In this document: positions 1-8,090 of the stretch, one piece after another
Layout of the letters: each line of letters starts with the position of its first letter
Numbering within the stretch: the first letter of the stretch is position 1
NCBI RefSeq assembly: GCF_001457835.1
Contig: NZ_LN898230.1
Span: forward strand, 265,600-329,599
Reading direction: 5' to 3'
Source of the DNA: Fenollaria timonensis
GTDB lineage: Bacteria; Bacillota; Clostridia; Tissierellales; Peptoniphilaceae
DNA length: 64,000 bases
Translations under genes and position numbers: made by a program
Notes under the pieces: generated by a model
What the model saw: the letters and a program-made list of their open reading frames with translations, nothing else
Database searches by the model: none
What the model was told of the DNA's origin: nothing

Positions 1-269
1 TCGCTTTTTATCTCAATTTCATCGCTCTCATGAATATCACCGCTTTTTAATTTATTTAAAGCTATGTAAAAAGTCATTAGCTTTGATACAGAGGCTATGG
101 GTACTACTTCATTAATGTTTGCAGAGCTTGCTATGATGGAGTCAGTTTCAACGTTGTAGAGTATATATGCTCTCGTATCTTTTACTTCTAAATCTTTTGC
201 AAAGCTTAGATTTGTGCTTAGCATTAAAACTATTAGCAAAAATATTATGCTTCGTTTAAACTTATGCAT
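1..269 (-). CDS. D-alanyl-D-alanine carboxypeptidase (S11 family), 3' end cut by the window edge
   Basis: Only the first ~90 codons are present; the gene runs off the left edge. The N-terminus has a basic start and a hydrophobic stretch ending in NLSFA, a signal peptide, so the product is exported. The residues PIASVSKLMT match the SxxK active-site motif of penicillin-binding D,D-carboxypeptidases, whose serine attacks the terminal D-Ala-D-Ala of the peptidoglycan stem. The start at 269 lies 6 bases after GGAGG, and the alternative ATG at 272 is too close to it. The start overlaps the end of murE, so the two are probably translationally coupled in a cell-wall operon. The substrate is inferred from the family; the KTG and SxN motifs lie outside the window. 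Confidence 0.85.
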   Translation of the reverse strand, partial: MHKFKRSIIFLLIVLMLSTNLSFAKDLEVKDTRAYILYNVETDSIIASSANINEVVPIASVSKLMTFYIALNKLKSGDIHESDEIEIKS

Positions 270-1701
270 CATGCGCCTCCTTTATTTTCAAAATGCACTC
301 CTTGTCAGAGTAGTGGACCTTTTCGCCCTTAATTAGCTGATAAGTTTCGTGCCCCTTGCCAGCAACGACAATGATGTCGCCTATCTCAGAAATTTCGTAA
401 CTCAAGTCAATCGCCTTAGCTCTATCAGGCTCAGTATAGTGAACTCCTTTGATAAAGGAAGCGATTTCATTACAGATTTTCATCGGTTCTTCAAAGTTTG
501 GATTATCGGATGTAACTATGCTTATGTCAGCGAGCGCGTCACTTACTTCAGCAAGCTCCTCACGCCTTTTTTCGCTCCTTCCGCCGACAGAGCCAAACAC
601 AGTTATGACTCTATTCTTCTTAAATTTATTCACAGTCTCAAGTATTGACTTTAAAGAGATGTAATTGTGAGCGTAATCAATGATGTAGAGCCTATCATGG
701 ACATTGATCTCTTCAAAGCGGCCGCGTATAGATATATTTTTAACCGCGCTAATGATTTCGTCCCAGCCATAGCCAAGCTCCTTCATCACGCTGATGGCAG
801 CTAGATAATTATAAATATCATAGTAAGAAATGCTCTTTACCTCAAAACTTTTGCCATTTATATCAAAGTCACTTTGTATTTTAAATATATCATCAGAAAC
901 GATTATATTTTCAGTTTTATAATCACTCGCTTCGTCAATAGAGAAGCTAAGCGCATTGCTTATGGCCTCTTTAAGCTTTTCATCGTCTTTATTATATATA
1001 AACTTTTTCGAAACGTTCTTTAGTAGCATCTTGCTCCTAAAATAATCATCAAAGTCTGGGTGCTCGATGCCGCCTATGTGGTCGTGCGAAATATTTGTAA
1101 AGACGCCGATGTCAAAATTAATGCCATAGAGCCTTTTCATCTTAAGACCGATGGACGAAGCTTCTAAAACGCAGTGAGTGATCTTCGCCTCACGCATATT
1201 ATTCAGTATTCTGTATACTTCGTAGCTCTCAGGCGTAGTATTATCAACAGCTTCCTCTTTGCCTGCGTAAAAAACACCATTGGTGCCGATGATGCCAGGC
1301 CTTGCGCCCATCTTTTTAAGCGCTTCGTATATGATGTTTGCTGTAGTAGTTTTGCCTTTAGTTCCAGTGATTGCAATCATCTTTATATCTTCATCAGGCT
1401 TATTAAAAAAGTTTTTTGATATGATGGCAAGTGCCTTTCTTGTGTCAAGAACCTTTATAAAAGCAGCATCACCATAAGCGTTGGCCATGCTATAGTCCTC
1501 TACGATAAAAACGCGAACGCCCTTATCATATGCGTCTCTAATGTATTTGTGGCCATCGCTAAGAGCGCCTCTAAGTGCAACGAAGACAGTGCCTTTGCGT
1601 GCATACTTACTATTGTAGACGATGTCATCAATCTCTACGCCCTCTATATCATGATTTTCATTAATAATTTCAAGTCCATTTATAATATCTTTTACTAACA
1701 T
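262..1701 (-). CDS. murE: UDP-N-acetylmuramyl-tripeptide synthetase MurE
   Basis: A 479-residue Mur ligase that adds the third amino acid of the peptidoglycan stem to UDP-MurNAc-L-Ala-D-Glu, using ATP, in the cytoplasm. The ATP-binding loop ITGTKGKTTT lies at residues 111-120, the Mur ligase central SHDHIGG is present, and AGKGHE lies near the C-terminus. The substrate-specificity motif is DNPNFEEP at about 399-406. Enzymes specific for meso-diaminopimelate have DNPR there, and the Asn instead of Arg is the pattern of lysine-type Gram-positive enzymes, so L-Lys or L-Orn is inferred as the added residue. It starts 2 bases after the racemase gene ends and overlaps the carboxypeptidase gene downstream, forming a minus-strand cell-wall operon. 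Confidence 0.93.
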   Translation of the reverse strand: MLVKDIINGLEIINENHDIEGVEIDDIVYNSKYARKGTVFVALRGALSDGHKYIRDAYDKGVRVFIVEDYSMANAYGDAAFIKVLDTRKALAIISKNFFNKPDEDIKMIAITGTKGKTTTANIIYEALKKMGARPGIIGTNGVFYAGKEEAVDNTTPESYEVYRILNNMREAKITHCVLEASSIGLKMKRLYGINFDIGVFTNISHDHIGGIEHPDFDDYFRSKMLLKNVSKKFIYNKDDEKLKEAISNALSFSIDEASDYKTENIIVSDDIFKIQSDFDINGKSFEVKSISYYDIYNYLAAISVMKELGYGWDEIISAVKNISIRGRFEEINVHDRLYIIDYAHNYISLKSILETVNKFKKNRVITVFGSVGGRSEKRREELAEVSDALADISIVTSDNPNFEEPMKICNEIASFIKGVHYTEPDRAKAIDLSYEISEIGDIIVVAGKGHETYQLIKGEKVHYSDKECILKIKEAHDA

Positions 1702-1702
1702 A

Positions 1703-2410
1703 TTAGTATCCTTCTTTTATTTCTTTTCCGCATAGTTCAAGGCATTTTTTTGCAAGAGCAGTCGATGAGTCTATGAAGAAGTCTTTGTCGAAGCCCTTGT
1801 CTATATATATGGTTGAAAGCTCTGTGCAGCCAAGCAGAACGCAGTCACAGCCGCATCTTTTGTATTCGTCAATGATTGAGTGGAAGAGATCCATGTTACA
1901 TTCTTTGCCAGCTTTTATCTCGCCATATATTATTTCCATAATCTTTTCTTGCCAAGCATCGTCTAAGACAACATAGTCTATGCCATGCTTTTCACAAGTT
2001 TTGGGATAGAGCTCAGTCTTCATAGTGCCGGTTGTAGTCATAAGGCCAATGCACTTTTTGCCCTTACTTATGGCAAGCTTCACTGACTCTTCTAGCATAT
2101 TAACAAAGTGCGCATCAACAGATGAAGCGACTTCATCGAAGAAGTAGTGACTTGTGTTGCACACCATGCAAATGACATTTGCGCCGGCAGCTTGAAGCTT
2201 TTTTGCGTCCTCAATTAAGTAAGGTAGAGGACTCTCATCGCTCTTGCCTGTAAGGAAAAGCGTTCTATCCGGAGTTGATGCTCTGCTCGTTACGATGTAG
2301 TCTAAGTGATCTTGATCTAAATCGGCTTTAGTCATATTGACAAGAAGATTTTGAAAGTAAACCGAAGCAGCTGGACCAAGCCCACCTATGATACCTAATA
2401 CTTTATTCAT
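1703..2410 (-). CDS. Aspartate/glutamate racemase family protein
   Basis: 235 residues, the usual length for PLP-independent amino-acid racemases of the aspartate/glutamate racemase family. The N-terminal GIIGGLGPAAS and the two catalytic cysteine segments, MVCNTSH (Cys84) and LLGCTELS (about Cys195), are present, so a two-base racemisation mechanism is expected. It is the first gene of the minus-strand group that continues with murE and a D,D-carboxypeptidase. That context suggests a D-amino acid for peptidoglycan or its remodelling. The sequence looks closer to the aspartate/broad-specificity (RacD/YgeA) branch than to MurI, so the actual substrate is left open. Confidence 0.85.
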   Translation of the reverse strand: MNKVLGIIGGLGPAASVYFQNLLVNMTKADLDQDHLDYIVTSRASTPDRTLFLTGKSDESPLPYLIEDAKKLQAAGANVICMVCNTSHYFFDEVASSVDAHFVNMLEESVKLAISKGKKCIGLMTTTGTMKTELYPKTCEKHGIDYVVLDDAWQEKIMEIIYGEIKAGKECNMDLFHSIIDEYKRCGCDCVLLGCTELSTIYIDKGFDKDFFIDSSTALAKKCLELCGKEIKEGY

Positions 2411-2494
2411 TTAATCACAACATTTCTTTTAAAATTCATATCAATATTATATAACGAAGCCATAGTTTTTTCAAGTATATTGACTATAAAGTGC

Positions 2495-2523
2495 TTGAAA
2501 TATTCTTTCCTTTATTATATAAT
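2495..2523 (+). promoter_or_regulatory. Sigma-A type promoter for fprA
   Basis: TTGAAA (2495-2500) and TATAAT (2518-2523) separated by 17 bases, 17 bases before the fprA start codon. The close match to the vegetative consensus and the position in the divergent gap between the racemase gene and fprA support it. Confidence 0.7.
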
Positions 2524-2540
2524 GAATTGGGGTGATATTA

Positions 2541-3737
2541 ATGAACACGTTATCAGTAAAGATAAATGATTTTTTGTATTACATCGGAGTTAATGATAGA
2601 CAAACTCAACTATTTGAGAATCAATGGCCACTTGAAAGAGGCGTTTCATACAACTCATATGTAATCAAGTCAACAAAGACTGCCTTACTTGACACAGTAA
2701 AGATAACAAAGGTGGATGACTTTGTGACTAAGTTAAAAGAAGTACTTGAAGGAAGAGACCTTGACTACTTAGTTATACATCACATGGAGCCAGACCACTC
2801 TGGTGCGATTGAAACGATTATCGATCTATATCCAAATGTTAAACTAGTAGGTAACAAGAAAACATTTGAGCTTCTTGAAAACTTCTACGATGTTAAGGAC
2901 AATCTAGTCCTTGTTGATGACTTCGATACTCTTGACTTGGGCGAAGTATCACTTAAATTTGTCAAGACACCTATGGTGCATTGGCCAGAATCAATGGTTA
3001 GCTACGAAGAAAAGTCCGGCATACTATTCTCGCAAGACGCATTCGGCGGCTTTGGCGCACTTGATGGAACTATCTTTGACGACGAAATAAACTGGGATTT
3101 ATACAAGTCTGAGACAAGACGCTACTATTCAAACATAGTAGGAAAGTTCTCAAAACAAGTCCAAGCTGCACTTAAGAAGCTTGAAGGCTTTAAGATAAAC
3201 ATGGTTTGTCCTGTTCATGGACCAGTTTGGAGAGAAAATCCAGATAAGATTATAGAATGCTATGATAAGTGGTCTAAGCAAGAGACACAGGACGGTGCAG
3301 TTATTGTTTATGGAACAATGTATGGCAACACTGAGATGATGGCTGAGGCTATAGCAAGAAGACTTGCTGAAAGAGGCGTTAAGAACATAAAGATGTTTGA
3401 CGTGTCAAAGACACACAAGTCCTACATCCTAAATGAAATCTGGGAATACAAAGCTCTTATACTTGGCTCATGCACATACAATAACGACTTATTCCCACTT
3501 ATGAGTGACCTTGTCAATGTTCTTAAGATGAACAAATTACAAAACAGAGTAGTGGCTGTCTTTGGCTCATACAGCTGGTCAGGCGGCGCACTTAAGGCAC
3601 TTAAGGAGTTTAGAGACGCATCAGCTATGGATATAGTTGAGACTACAGTTGAAACAAAGAGTGCTCCAAGCAAAGATGATTACATGGTGCTTCGTAAAAT
3701 AGCAGATGAAGTTGCTGATAAATTAGAAAATAAATAA
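2541..3737 (+). CDS. fprA: FprA family A-type flavoprotein (flavodiiron protein)
   Basis: 398 residues from the ATG at 2541, which lies just after the ribosome binding site GGGGTGA; a GTG at 2532 falls inside that site and is rejected. The N-terminal metallo-beta-lactamase-like domain carries HMEPDH (H81, E83, D85, H86), the diiron ligands, plus HWPESM and VCPVHGPVW. The C-terminal flavodoxin-like domain starts near residue 250 with VYGTMYGNTEMMAEA and binds FMN. Flavodiiron proteins reduce O2 or NO in anaerobes in the cytoplasm, taking electrons from rubredoxin or similar carriers, and so protect against oxygen or nitrosative stress. A small DUF1858 gene follows and may be co-transcribed. 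Confidence 0.93.
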   Translation: MNTLSVKINDFLYYIGVNDRQTQLFENQWPLERGVSYNSYVIKSTKTALLDTVKITKVDDFVTKLKEVLEGRDLDYLVIHHMEPDHSGAIETIIDLYPNVKLVGNKKTFELLENFYDVKDNLVLVDDFDTLDLGEVSLKFVKTPMVHWPESMVSYEEKSGILFSQDAFGGFGALDGTIFDDEINWDLYKSETRRYYSNIVGKFSKQVQAALKKLEGFKINMVCPVHGPVWRENPDKIIECYDKWSKQETQDGAVIVYGTMYGNTEMMAEAIARRLAERGVKNIKMFDVSKTHKSYILNEIWEYKALILGSCTYNNDLFPLMSDLVNVLKMNKLQNRVVAVFGSYSWSGGALKALKEFRDASAMDIVETTVETKSAPSKDDYMVLRKIADEVADKLENK

Positions 3738-3783
3738 TAAATAATTTAAACCGATTTGGGTATATAAAAAGAGAGGTGATATT

Positions 3784-3969
3784 ATGGAAATAACAAAAGA
3801 TATGTTAATAGGTGAACTATTAAGAGAAAAGCCAGAAGCAGCATATATCCTTATGGAACACGGTATGGGATGCGTTGGTTGCCCTTCTAGCCAAATGGAA
3901 TCAATTGAAGAAGCATGCCAAGTACACGGCCTAGACCTAGAACACTTGATGGCAGCTTTAAATGCGTAA
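3784..3969 (+). CDS. DUF1858 domain protein
   Basis: A 61-residue protein consisting of one DUF1858 domain. It has the N-terminal MEITKDMLIGELL pattern and the paired cysteines C30 and C33 in GMGCVGCPSSQ, a possible redox-active disulfide. The family is often found in anaerobes next to redox enzymes or the hybrid cluster protein, and its biochemical role is not settled. It follows fprA by 46 bases with its own GAGAGGTGA ribosome binding site and is followed by a hairpin at 3975-3992. A role with FprA in redox or nitrosative stress is inference from position. Confidence 0.85.
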   Translation: MEITKDMLIGELLREKPEAAYILMEHGMGCVGCPSSQMESIEEACQVHGLDLEHLMAALNA

Positions 3970-3974
3970 TTAAG

Positions 3975-3992
3975 AGCCCTTTTATAAGGGCT
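3975..3992 (+). terminator. Short hairpin after the DUF1858 gene
   Basis: The arms AGCCCTT and AAGGGCT enclose the loop TTAT, followed only by TTTA. This is a weak intrinsic terminator or attenuator between the fprA group and the thioesterase gene. Confidence 0.5.
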
Positions 3993-4009
3993 TTACATAA
4001 GGAGATAAT

Positions 4010-4660
4010 ATGGAAATATATAGAAAAGATGCTTCCTTCAAAGAAAAAGATATAAGAAAACTATTTCTCTTGATGGGGGACTCATGTTTTGAGCAGCTAT
4101 ATAAACATGGCTACAGCGATGATAAAGTCGCTTGGATGATATATAGGTGGAATATGCATTTTACAGATGCTTTCTATGATGCCGATTATGAAAATATTTC
4201 TATATATACAACGCCTACTAAGGTAGATAGATTTTTTTCTTATAGACAATTCATTGTTAAAGCAAATGATTTGATGCTATTCAAGGGGACTGTTGAGGTC
4301 ATCTATGTTGACAAAAAAACCTTAAGACCTGTTAGGGCAGACGATTTCGGAGAGGATTTAATTAAGATCTTTGATTAAGAAGATATTGGCGACGCTTATT
4401 ACGACGGCAGTGACAATATCACTGACTTTGTGATTAAAGAGGCTTACATTGACGGCTACAAGCATGTCAACAACGGGGTCTATGTTGAAGAAGTATCAAA
4501 ACTATGTGATAAGAGAATTAAGGATTTAAAGATAAAGTATCAAAAGCAGTGCTTGCTAGGTGAAGACGTAAAGATTGCATACAGACTAAATGAAGACGGC
4601 GCAGACTTTAGGTTTTTCACTGATAGCGAGATAAAAGTATACGCAAATGTTTTGTATTAG
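4010..4660 (+). pseudogene. Acyl-ACP thioesterase-like gene interrupted by one in-frame TAA
   Basis: The frame opening at 4010 (ATG after AAGGAGATAAT) reads 122 codons to a TAA at 4376-4378. The same frame then stays open to 4660 with no insertion or deletion. The joined product would be about 216 residues. The second half contains YIDGYKHVNNGVYVEE, the hot-dog-fold signature of acyl-ACP thioesterases, and the first half has the complementary N-terminal hot-dog domain. A working enzyme would release fatty acids from acyl carrier protein. Either this is a recent nonsense mutation, or the stop is read through, or the base call is wrong. The downstream half has no obvious strong start of its own. 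Confidence 0.75.
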
Positions 4661-4669
4661 GAGGTAAAT

Positions 4670-5551
4670 ATGAAGACTATTATGGCAGAAATCAATGTTT
4701 CTGAAGGTAGAAATATTGATACAATTGAAGAAATTAAGGCGGCAGTTCTTAAGGACAACAAGGTTACTATGGTTGACCTTAACTATGATGCTGACCACAA
4801 CAGAAGTGTATTCACATTCAAAGGTAGTGTTGAAGACACTTTAGAAGCAGCTAAGAGACTTGTTGACGTTGCATTTGAAAGAATCGACATGACTACTCAA
4901 CACGGCTCACACCCTAGACAAGGTGCTGTTGACGTTGCAGCTTGGGTACCTGTTAAGGACATGAGTACTGATGAAATGAACGAAGTAGTTCATGCATTTG
5001 GTAAATATGTTGGCTCAAAGGGCGTTCCAGTATTTTACTATGAAGACTCAGCTACTAGAGAAGACAGAAAATCACTAGTTAAGCTAAGAAAAGGCGAATA
5101 CGAAAGCCTTGAAGAAAGACTTAAAGATGCTGAAAACTGGACTCCAGACGAAGGCGAAAGAAAATTCAACGCAAAGCTTGGAGCAACAGTTACAGGAACT
5201 AGATTCCCACTAATCGCTTTTAACGTTTATCTAAATACTGAAGATATGGATATCGCTAAAGCTGTTATGAGATCAGTTAGAGCAAAGACTGGTGGATACA
5301 CAGCTGTAAGAGCAATCGCTCTACCTATCGAAGATCAAAAATGCACTCAAGTATCTATGAACTTAGTTAATTATGAATTGACACCTATCCATAGAGTTTT
5401 TGAAACTATCAAGAGCGAAGCAGAAAGCTATGGCGTTACAGTTAAGTCATCAGAACTAGTTGGACCAGTTCCAGCATATGCACTAGAAGAATTATTAAGA
5501 TTCTACATTAGATTAGGAAACGGCTTTACAGCTGATCAAATCTACAACTAA
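4670..5551 (+). CDS. ftcD: Glutamate formimidoyltransferase
   Basis: 293 residues, the size of the stand-alone formiminotransferase (N- plus C-subdomain) without a cyclodeaminase domain. The N-terminal MAEINVSEGRN and the substrate/folate-binding HGSHPRQGAVDVAAWVP are characteristic. It transfers the formimino group from N-formimino-L-glutamate to tetrahydrofolate in histidine degradation, in the cytoplasm. A strong AGGAGGTAAAT ribosome binding site precedes the ATG. No histidine-utilisation (hut) genes are adjacent, so it may serve folate one-carbon supply or work with unlinked genes. It sits between the broken thioesterase and mgtE on the same strand. Confidence 0.92.
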   Translation: MKTIMAEINVSEGRNIDTIEEIKAAVLKDNKVTMVDLNYDADHNRSVFTFKGSVEDTLEAAKRLVDVAFERIDMTTQHGSHPRQGAVDVAAWVPVKDMSTDEMNEVVHAFGKYVGSKGVPVFYYEDSATREDRKSLVKLRKGEYESLEERLKDAENWTPDEGERKFNAKLGATVTGTRFPLIAFNVYLNTEDMDIAKAVMRSVRAKTGGYTAVRAIALPIEDQKCTQVSMNLVNYELTPIHRVFETIKSEAESYGVTVKSSELVGPVPAYALEELLRFYIRLGNGFTADQIYN

Positions 5552-5585
5552 TATTTATAAAATACTATAAAAGGAGGTATTCATT

Positions 5586-6959
5586 ATGGACAATGACAGA
5601 AGAGAAGCAGAGCTTGAACAAGACAAAATTGAAATATTAGACTTATACAAAGGAAAGAAGCCGAAAGCCCTGATTGAAAAGCTCTCGAATATGAATGCCG
5701 CCGATGTAGCAGAAATTTTGGACGAGTTGGAGGTAACTGATGCGACAGTTATCTTCAGACTCCTTCCTAAAGATAAAGCAGTAGATGTATTTACATACTT
5801 CGATAGCGAGCAGCAACAAGACATCATAGCGACAAGTACTGACGCGGACGTAGAGTACATCCTTAAAGAGATCTTCTTCGATGATAAGATTGACATGCTT
5901 GAAGAGATGCCAGCTAACATCGTTGACAAGATACTTGAAAAGTCCAGTCCGAGTGAAAGAAAATTAATAAATCAGTTCTTAAACTATCCAGAGGATTCAG
6001 CTGGAAGCATAATGACCATCGAGTACTGTTCGGTTAAGAAGACATTAATAGTTAAAGAGGCCATGGAAAGGCTTAAAAAAGTCGGCCTACAAAGAGAGAC
6101 GATCTATACTATATATGTAGTAGATGACAATAGAAAGCTAGAAGGAATTGTATCACTAAGAGAGTTAGTAATTGCGGATGACAATACAGTAATCGGAGAT
6201 ATAATGAACAAAGATGTTGTTTATGTCAATGTTTACGAAGACCAAGAAGTAGTCGCAGGAGTAATACAAAAGTATGACTTTGTTGCCGTACCCGTTGTTG
6301 ATAACGAAGAAAGAATCGTCGGTATCATCACAGTTGACGACGTTATCGACATCATTGAACAAGAAGCAACAGAAGACTTCCAAAAGATGGCTGCCTTAAG
6401 TCCATCCGAAGAAGAGTACTTAGATACACCAGCCATTACACTAGCAAAACACAGGATAGCGTGGCTACTGTTCTTAATGGTGTCAGCGACATTAACAGGT
6501 TCAATTTTACAACGCTTTGAAGATTACATAGCGGCGATACCAGCCCTACTAATCTTCATTCCGATGCTTATGGACACAGGCGGAAACGCAGGTAGCCAAA
6601 GTGCCACACTAGTAATTCGTGGACTTGCAGTTGGCGAGATAGAGCCAAAAGACGCATTTAAAGTTTTATGGAAAGAATTTCAAGTATCAATCATGGTTGG
6701 CGTAGTTTTAGCGATAGTTAACTTTGGACGTATAAGACTACTTCATCCAGAGCAAGATCCAAAGATAGCCGTAACTGTATCCATCTCAGTTATGTTTACA
6801 GTTATGCTAGCTAAAATAGTCGGCGGACTTCTTCCAATTGGCGCGAAGAAAGTTAAACTTGACCCAGCCATCATGGCGTCGCCAATAATCACGACTATAG
6901 TAGACGCAACATCACTTCTTGTTTACTTTGCCGTAGCAAGATTGATGTTAGGTATATAG
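5586..6959 (+). CDS. mgtE: Magnesium transporter MgtE
   Basis: 457 residues with the standard MgtE layout: an N-terminal helical domain (about 30-130) including NAADVAEILDEL, two CBS domains (about 135-260), a plug helix, and a C-terminal membrane part from about 285 with five helices. IPMLMDTGGNAGSQSATLVIRG is the conserved pore signature. The protein is a Mg2+-gated channel in the cytoplasmic membrane, and the CBS and N domains sense Mg2+. The gene has an AAGGAGG ribosome binding site. It is followed after 15 bases by a glycolipid glycosyltransferase gene, so the two are probably co-transcribed. Confidence 0.94.
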   Translation: MDNDRREAELEQDKIEILDLYKGKKPKALIEKLSNMNAADVAEILDELEVTDATVIFRLLPKDKAVDVFTYFDSEQQQDIIATSTDADVEYILKEIFFDDKIDMLEEMPANIVDKILEKSSPSERKLINQFLNYPEDSAGSIMTIEYCSVKKTLIVKEAMERLKKVGLQRETIYTIYVVDDNRKLEGIVSLRELVIADDNTVIGDIMNKDVVYVNVYEDQEVVAGVIQKYDFVAVPVVDNEERIVGIITVDDVIDIIEQEATEDFQKMAALSPSEEEYLDTPAITLAKHRIAWLLFLMVSATLTGSILQRFEDYIAAIPALLIFIPMLMDTGGNAGSQSATLVIRGLAVGEIEPKDAFKVLWKEFQVSIMVGVVLAIVNFGRIRLLHPEQDPKIAVTVSISVMFTVMLAKIVGGLLPIGAKKVKLDPAIMASPIITTIVDATSLLVYFAVARLMLGI

Positions 6960-6974
6960 ATTAAGGAGAATGAT

Positions 6975-8090
6975 TTGAAAACTATTATATTGACAGCTAC
7001 TGCAGGTGAAGGACACAATTCAGTAGCAAGAAGTTTAGATAATGAGTTTAAAAGCCGCGGCATAGAAAGCCATATCGTAGACATTTGCCAGATCAATGGC
7101 GATTGGCTTAAAGACTTTGCCAATGGTTTTTACAATATGAGCATAAACTATTTCCCAAGTCTTTATGGAGCAAGCTATGATTCAGCAGATAAAAAGATAC
7201 AAGAATCAAACGGTGCTCAGCCACGTAAGATAGCACAAAAGATGCTAGCGGTAGAGATAAAGAAATTCATAGACGAGTTTCAGCCTGACGCCATCATAGC
7301 TACACACGTTTTTGCAGGTAACCTTTTAAGCGACATCGTTGAAGATGGTTTTTATGATGGACTGACTGTTGGGATAATTACTGATTTTACTGTACATCCA
7401 TTCTGGGAGGACAGTACTGGACTTGATTACTTAGTTACGCCTCATGAAGACCTTGAGATACAAATGCAAAGAAAAGAGATACCACTAAGAAAGGCTCTTC
7501 ACTTTGGCATACCTATACACAAGAAGTTTTTCGAGCATCTTGATAAAAAAGAGATGAGAAGGAAACTTGGACTTGATGAAAACAAAGAAACAGTCTTACT
7601 AATGAGCGGCTCGATGAGTCACGTTAGAGTTGACAAGGCACTTAAGAGGATAGATAAGCTGCCAAACGATTTTCAAGTAGTAGTCTTTTTAGGAAAGAGA
7701 AAGACGCTTCTAAAGAAGATTGAGAAGATGTCTTTAAAGCACCATATAAAGATAGTGGGCTTCGTATCAAATATTGAAGAGTACTATAGTGCAGCAGACA
7801 TCATAGTTACAAAGCCAGGCGGACTTACTACAAGTGAGTGCATCGCAAAAGGCTTACCGATGATAGTTGTCGATCCGATTCAAGGACAAGAGGCAAGAAA
7901 CGTTGAATTTTTGACAAATCATCAGCTTATACTTGCTTCATCAAAGACTTATCGCGAGGTCGAAGCGCTTAACACTTTTATGAACAACGAAGCTGTTAGG
8001 GGCAATATCCTTAGAAGCTTGGAACAAAATTATAAGGACGACCCAGCAAAGAAACTTATAGATTTTATGGTGAAAGAACTTGAGAAATAA
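6975..8090 (+). CDS. UDP-sugar:diacylglycerol glycosyltransferase (MGDG synthase / UgtP type)
   Basis: 371 residues starting with TTG, 7 bases after TAAGGAGAA. The N-terminal half has TATAGEGHNSVARSL, the MGDG-synthase family motif. The C-terminal GT-B domain has GFVSNIEEYYSAADIIVTK and PGGLTTSECIAKGLP, the nucleotide-sugar site of GT28 enzymes. Relatives transfer glucose or galactose from a UDP-sugar to diacylglycerol at the inner face of the membrane, making membrane glycolipids or a lipoteichoic acid anchor. The exact sugar and number of transfers cannot be read from sequence. It overlaps the following methyltransferase gene by 11 bases, suggesting coupled translation. Confidence 0.85.
   Translation: MKTIILTATAGEGHNSVARSLDNEFKSRGIESHIVDICQINGDWLKDFANGFYNMSINYFPSLYGASYDSADKKIQESNGAQPRKIAQKMLAVEIKKFIDEFQPDAIIATHVFAGNLLSDIVEDGFYDGLTVGIITDFTVHPFWEDSTGLDYLVTPHEDLEIQMQRKEIPLRKALHFGIPIHKKFFEHLDKKEMRRKLGLDENKETVLLMSGSMSHVRVDKALKRIDKLPNDFQVVVFLGKRKTLLKKIEKMSLKHHIKIVGFVSNIEEYYSAADIIVTKPGGLTTSECIAKGLPMIVVDPIQGQEARNVEFLTNHQLILASSKTYREVEALNTFMNNEAVRGNILRSLEQNYKDDPAKKLIDFMVKELEK

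Noticed and set aside
3422-3673. Minus-strand frame inside fprA
   Set aside because: It is a shadow of the FprA flavodoxin domain without a start signal.
4376-4378. Recoding (selenocysteine or similar) at the thioesterase stop
   Set aside because: The codon is TAA, not TGA, and no selenocysteine-type hairpin is evident, so programmed recoding is unlikely.
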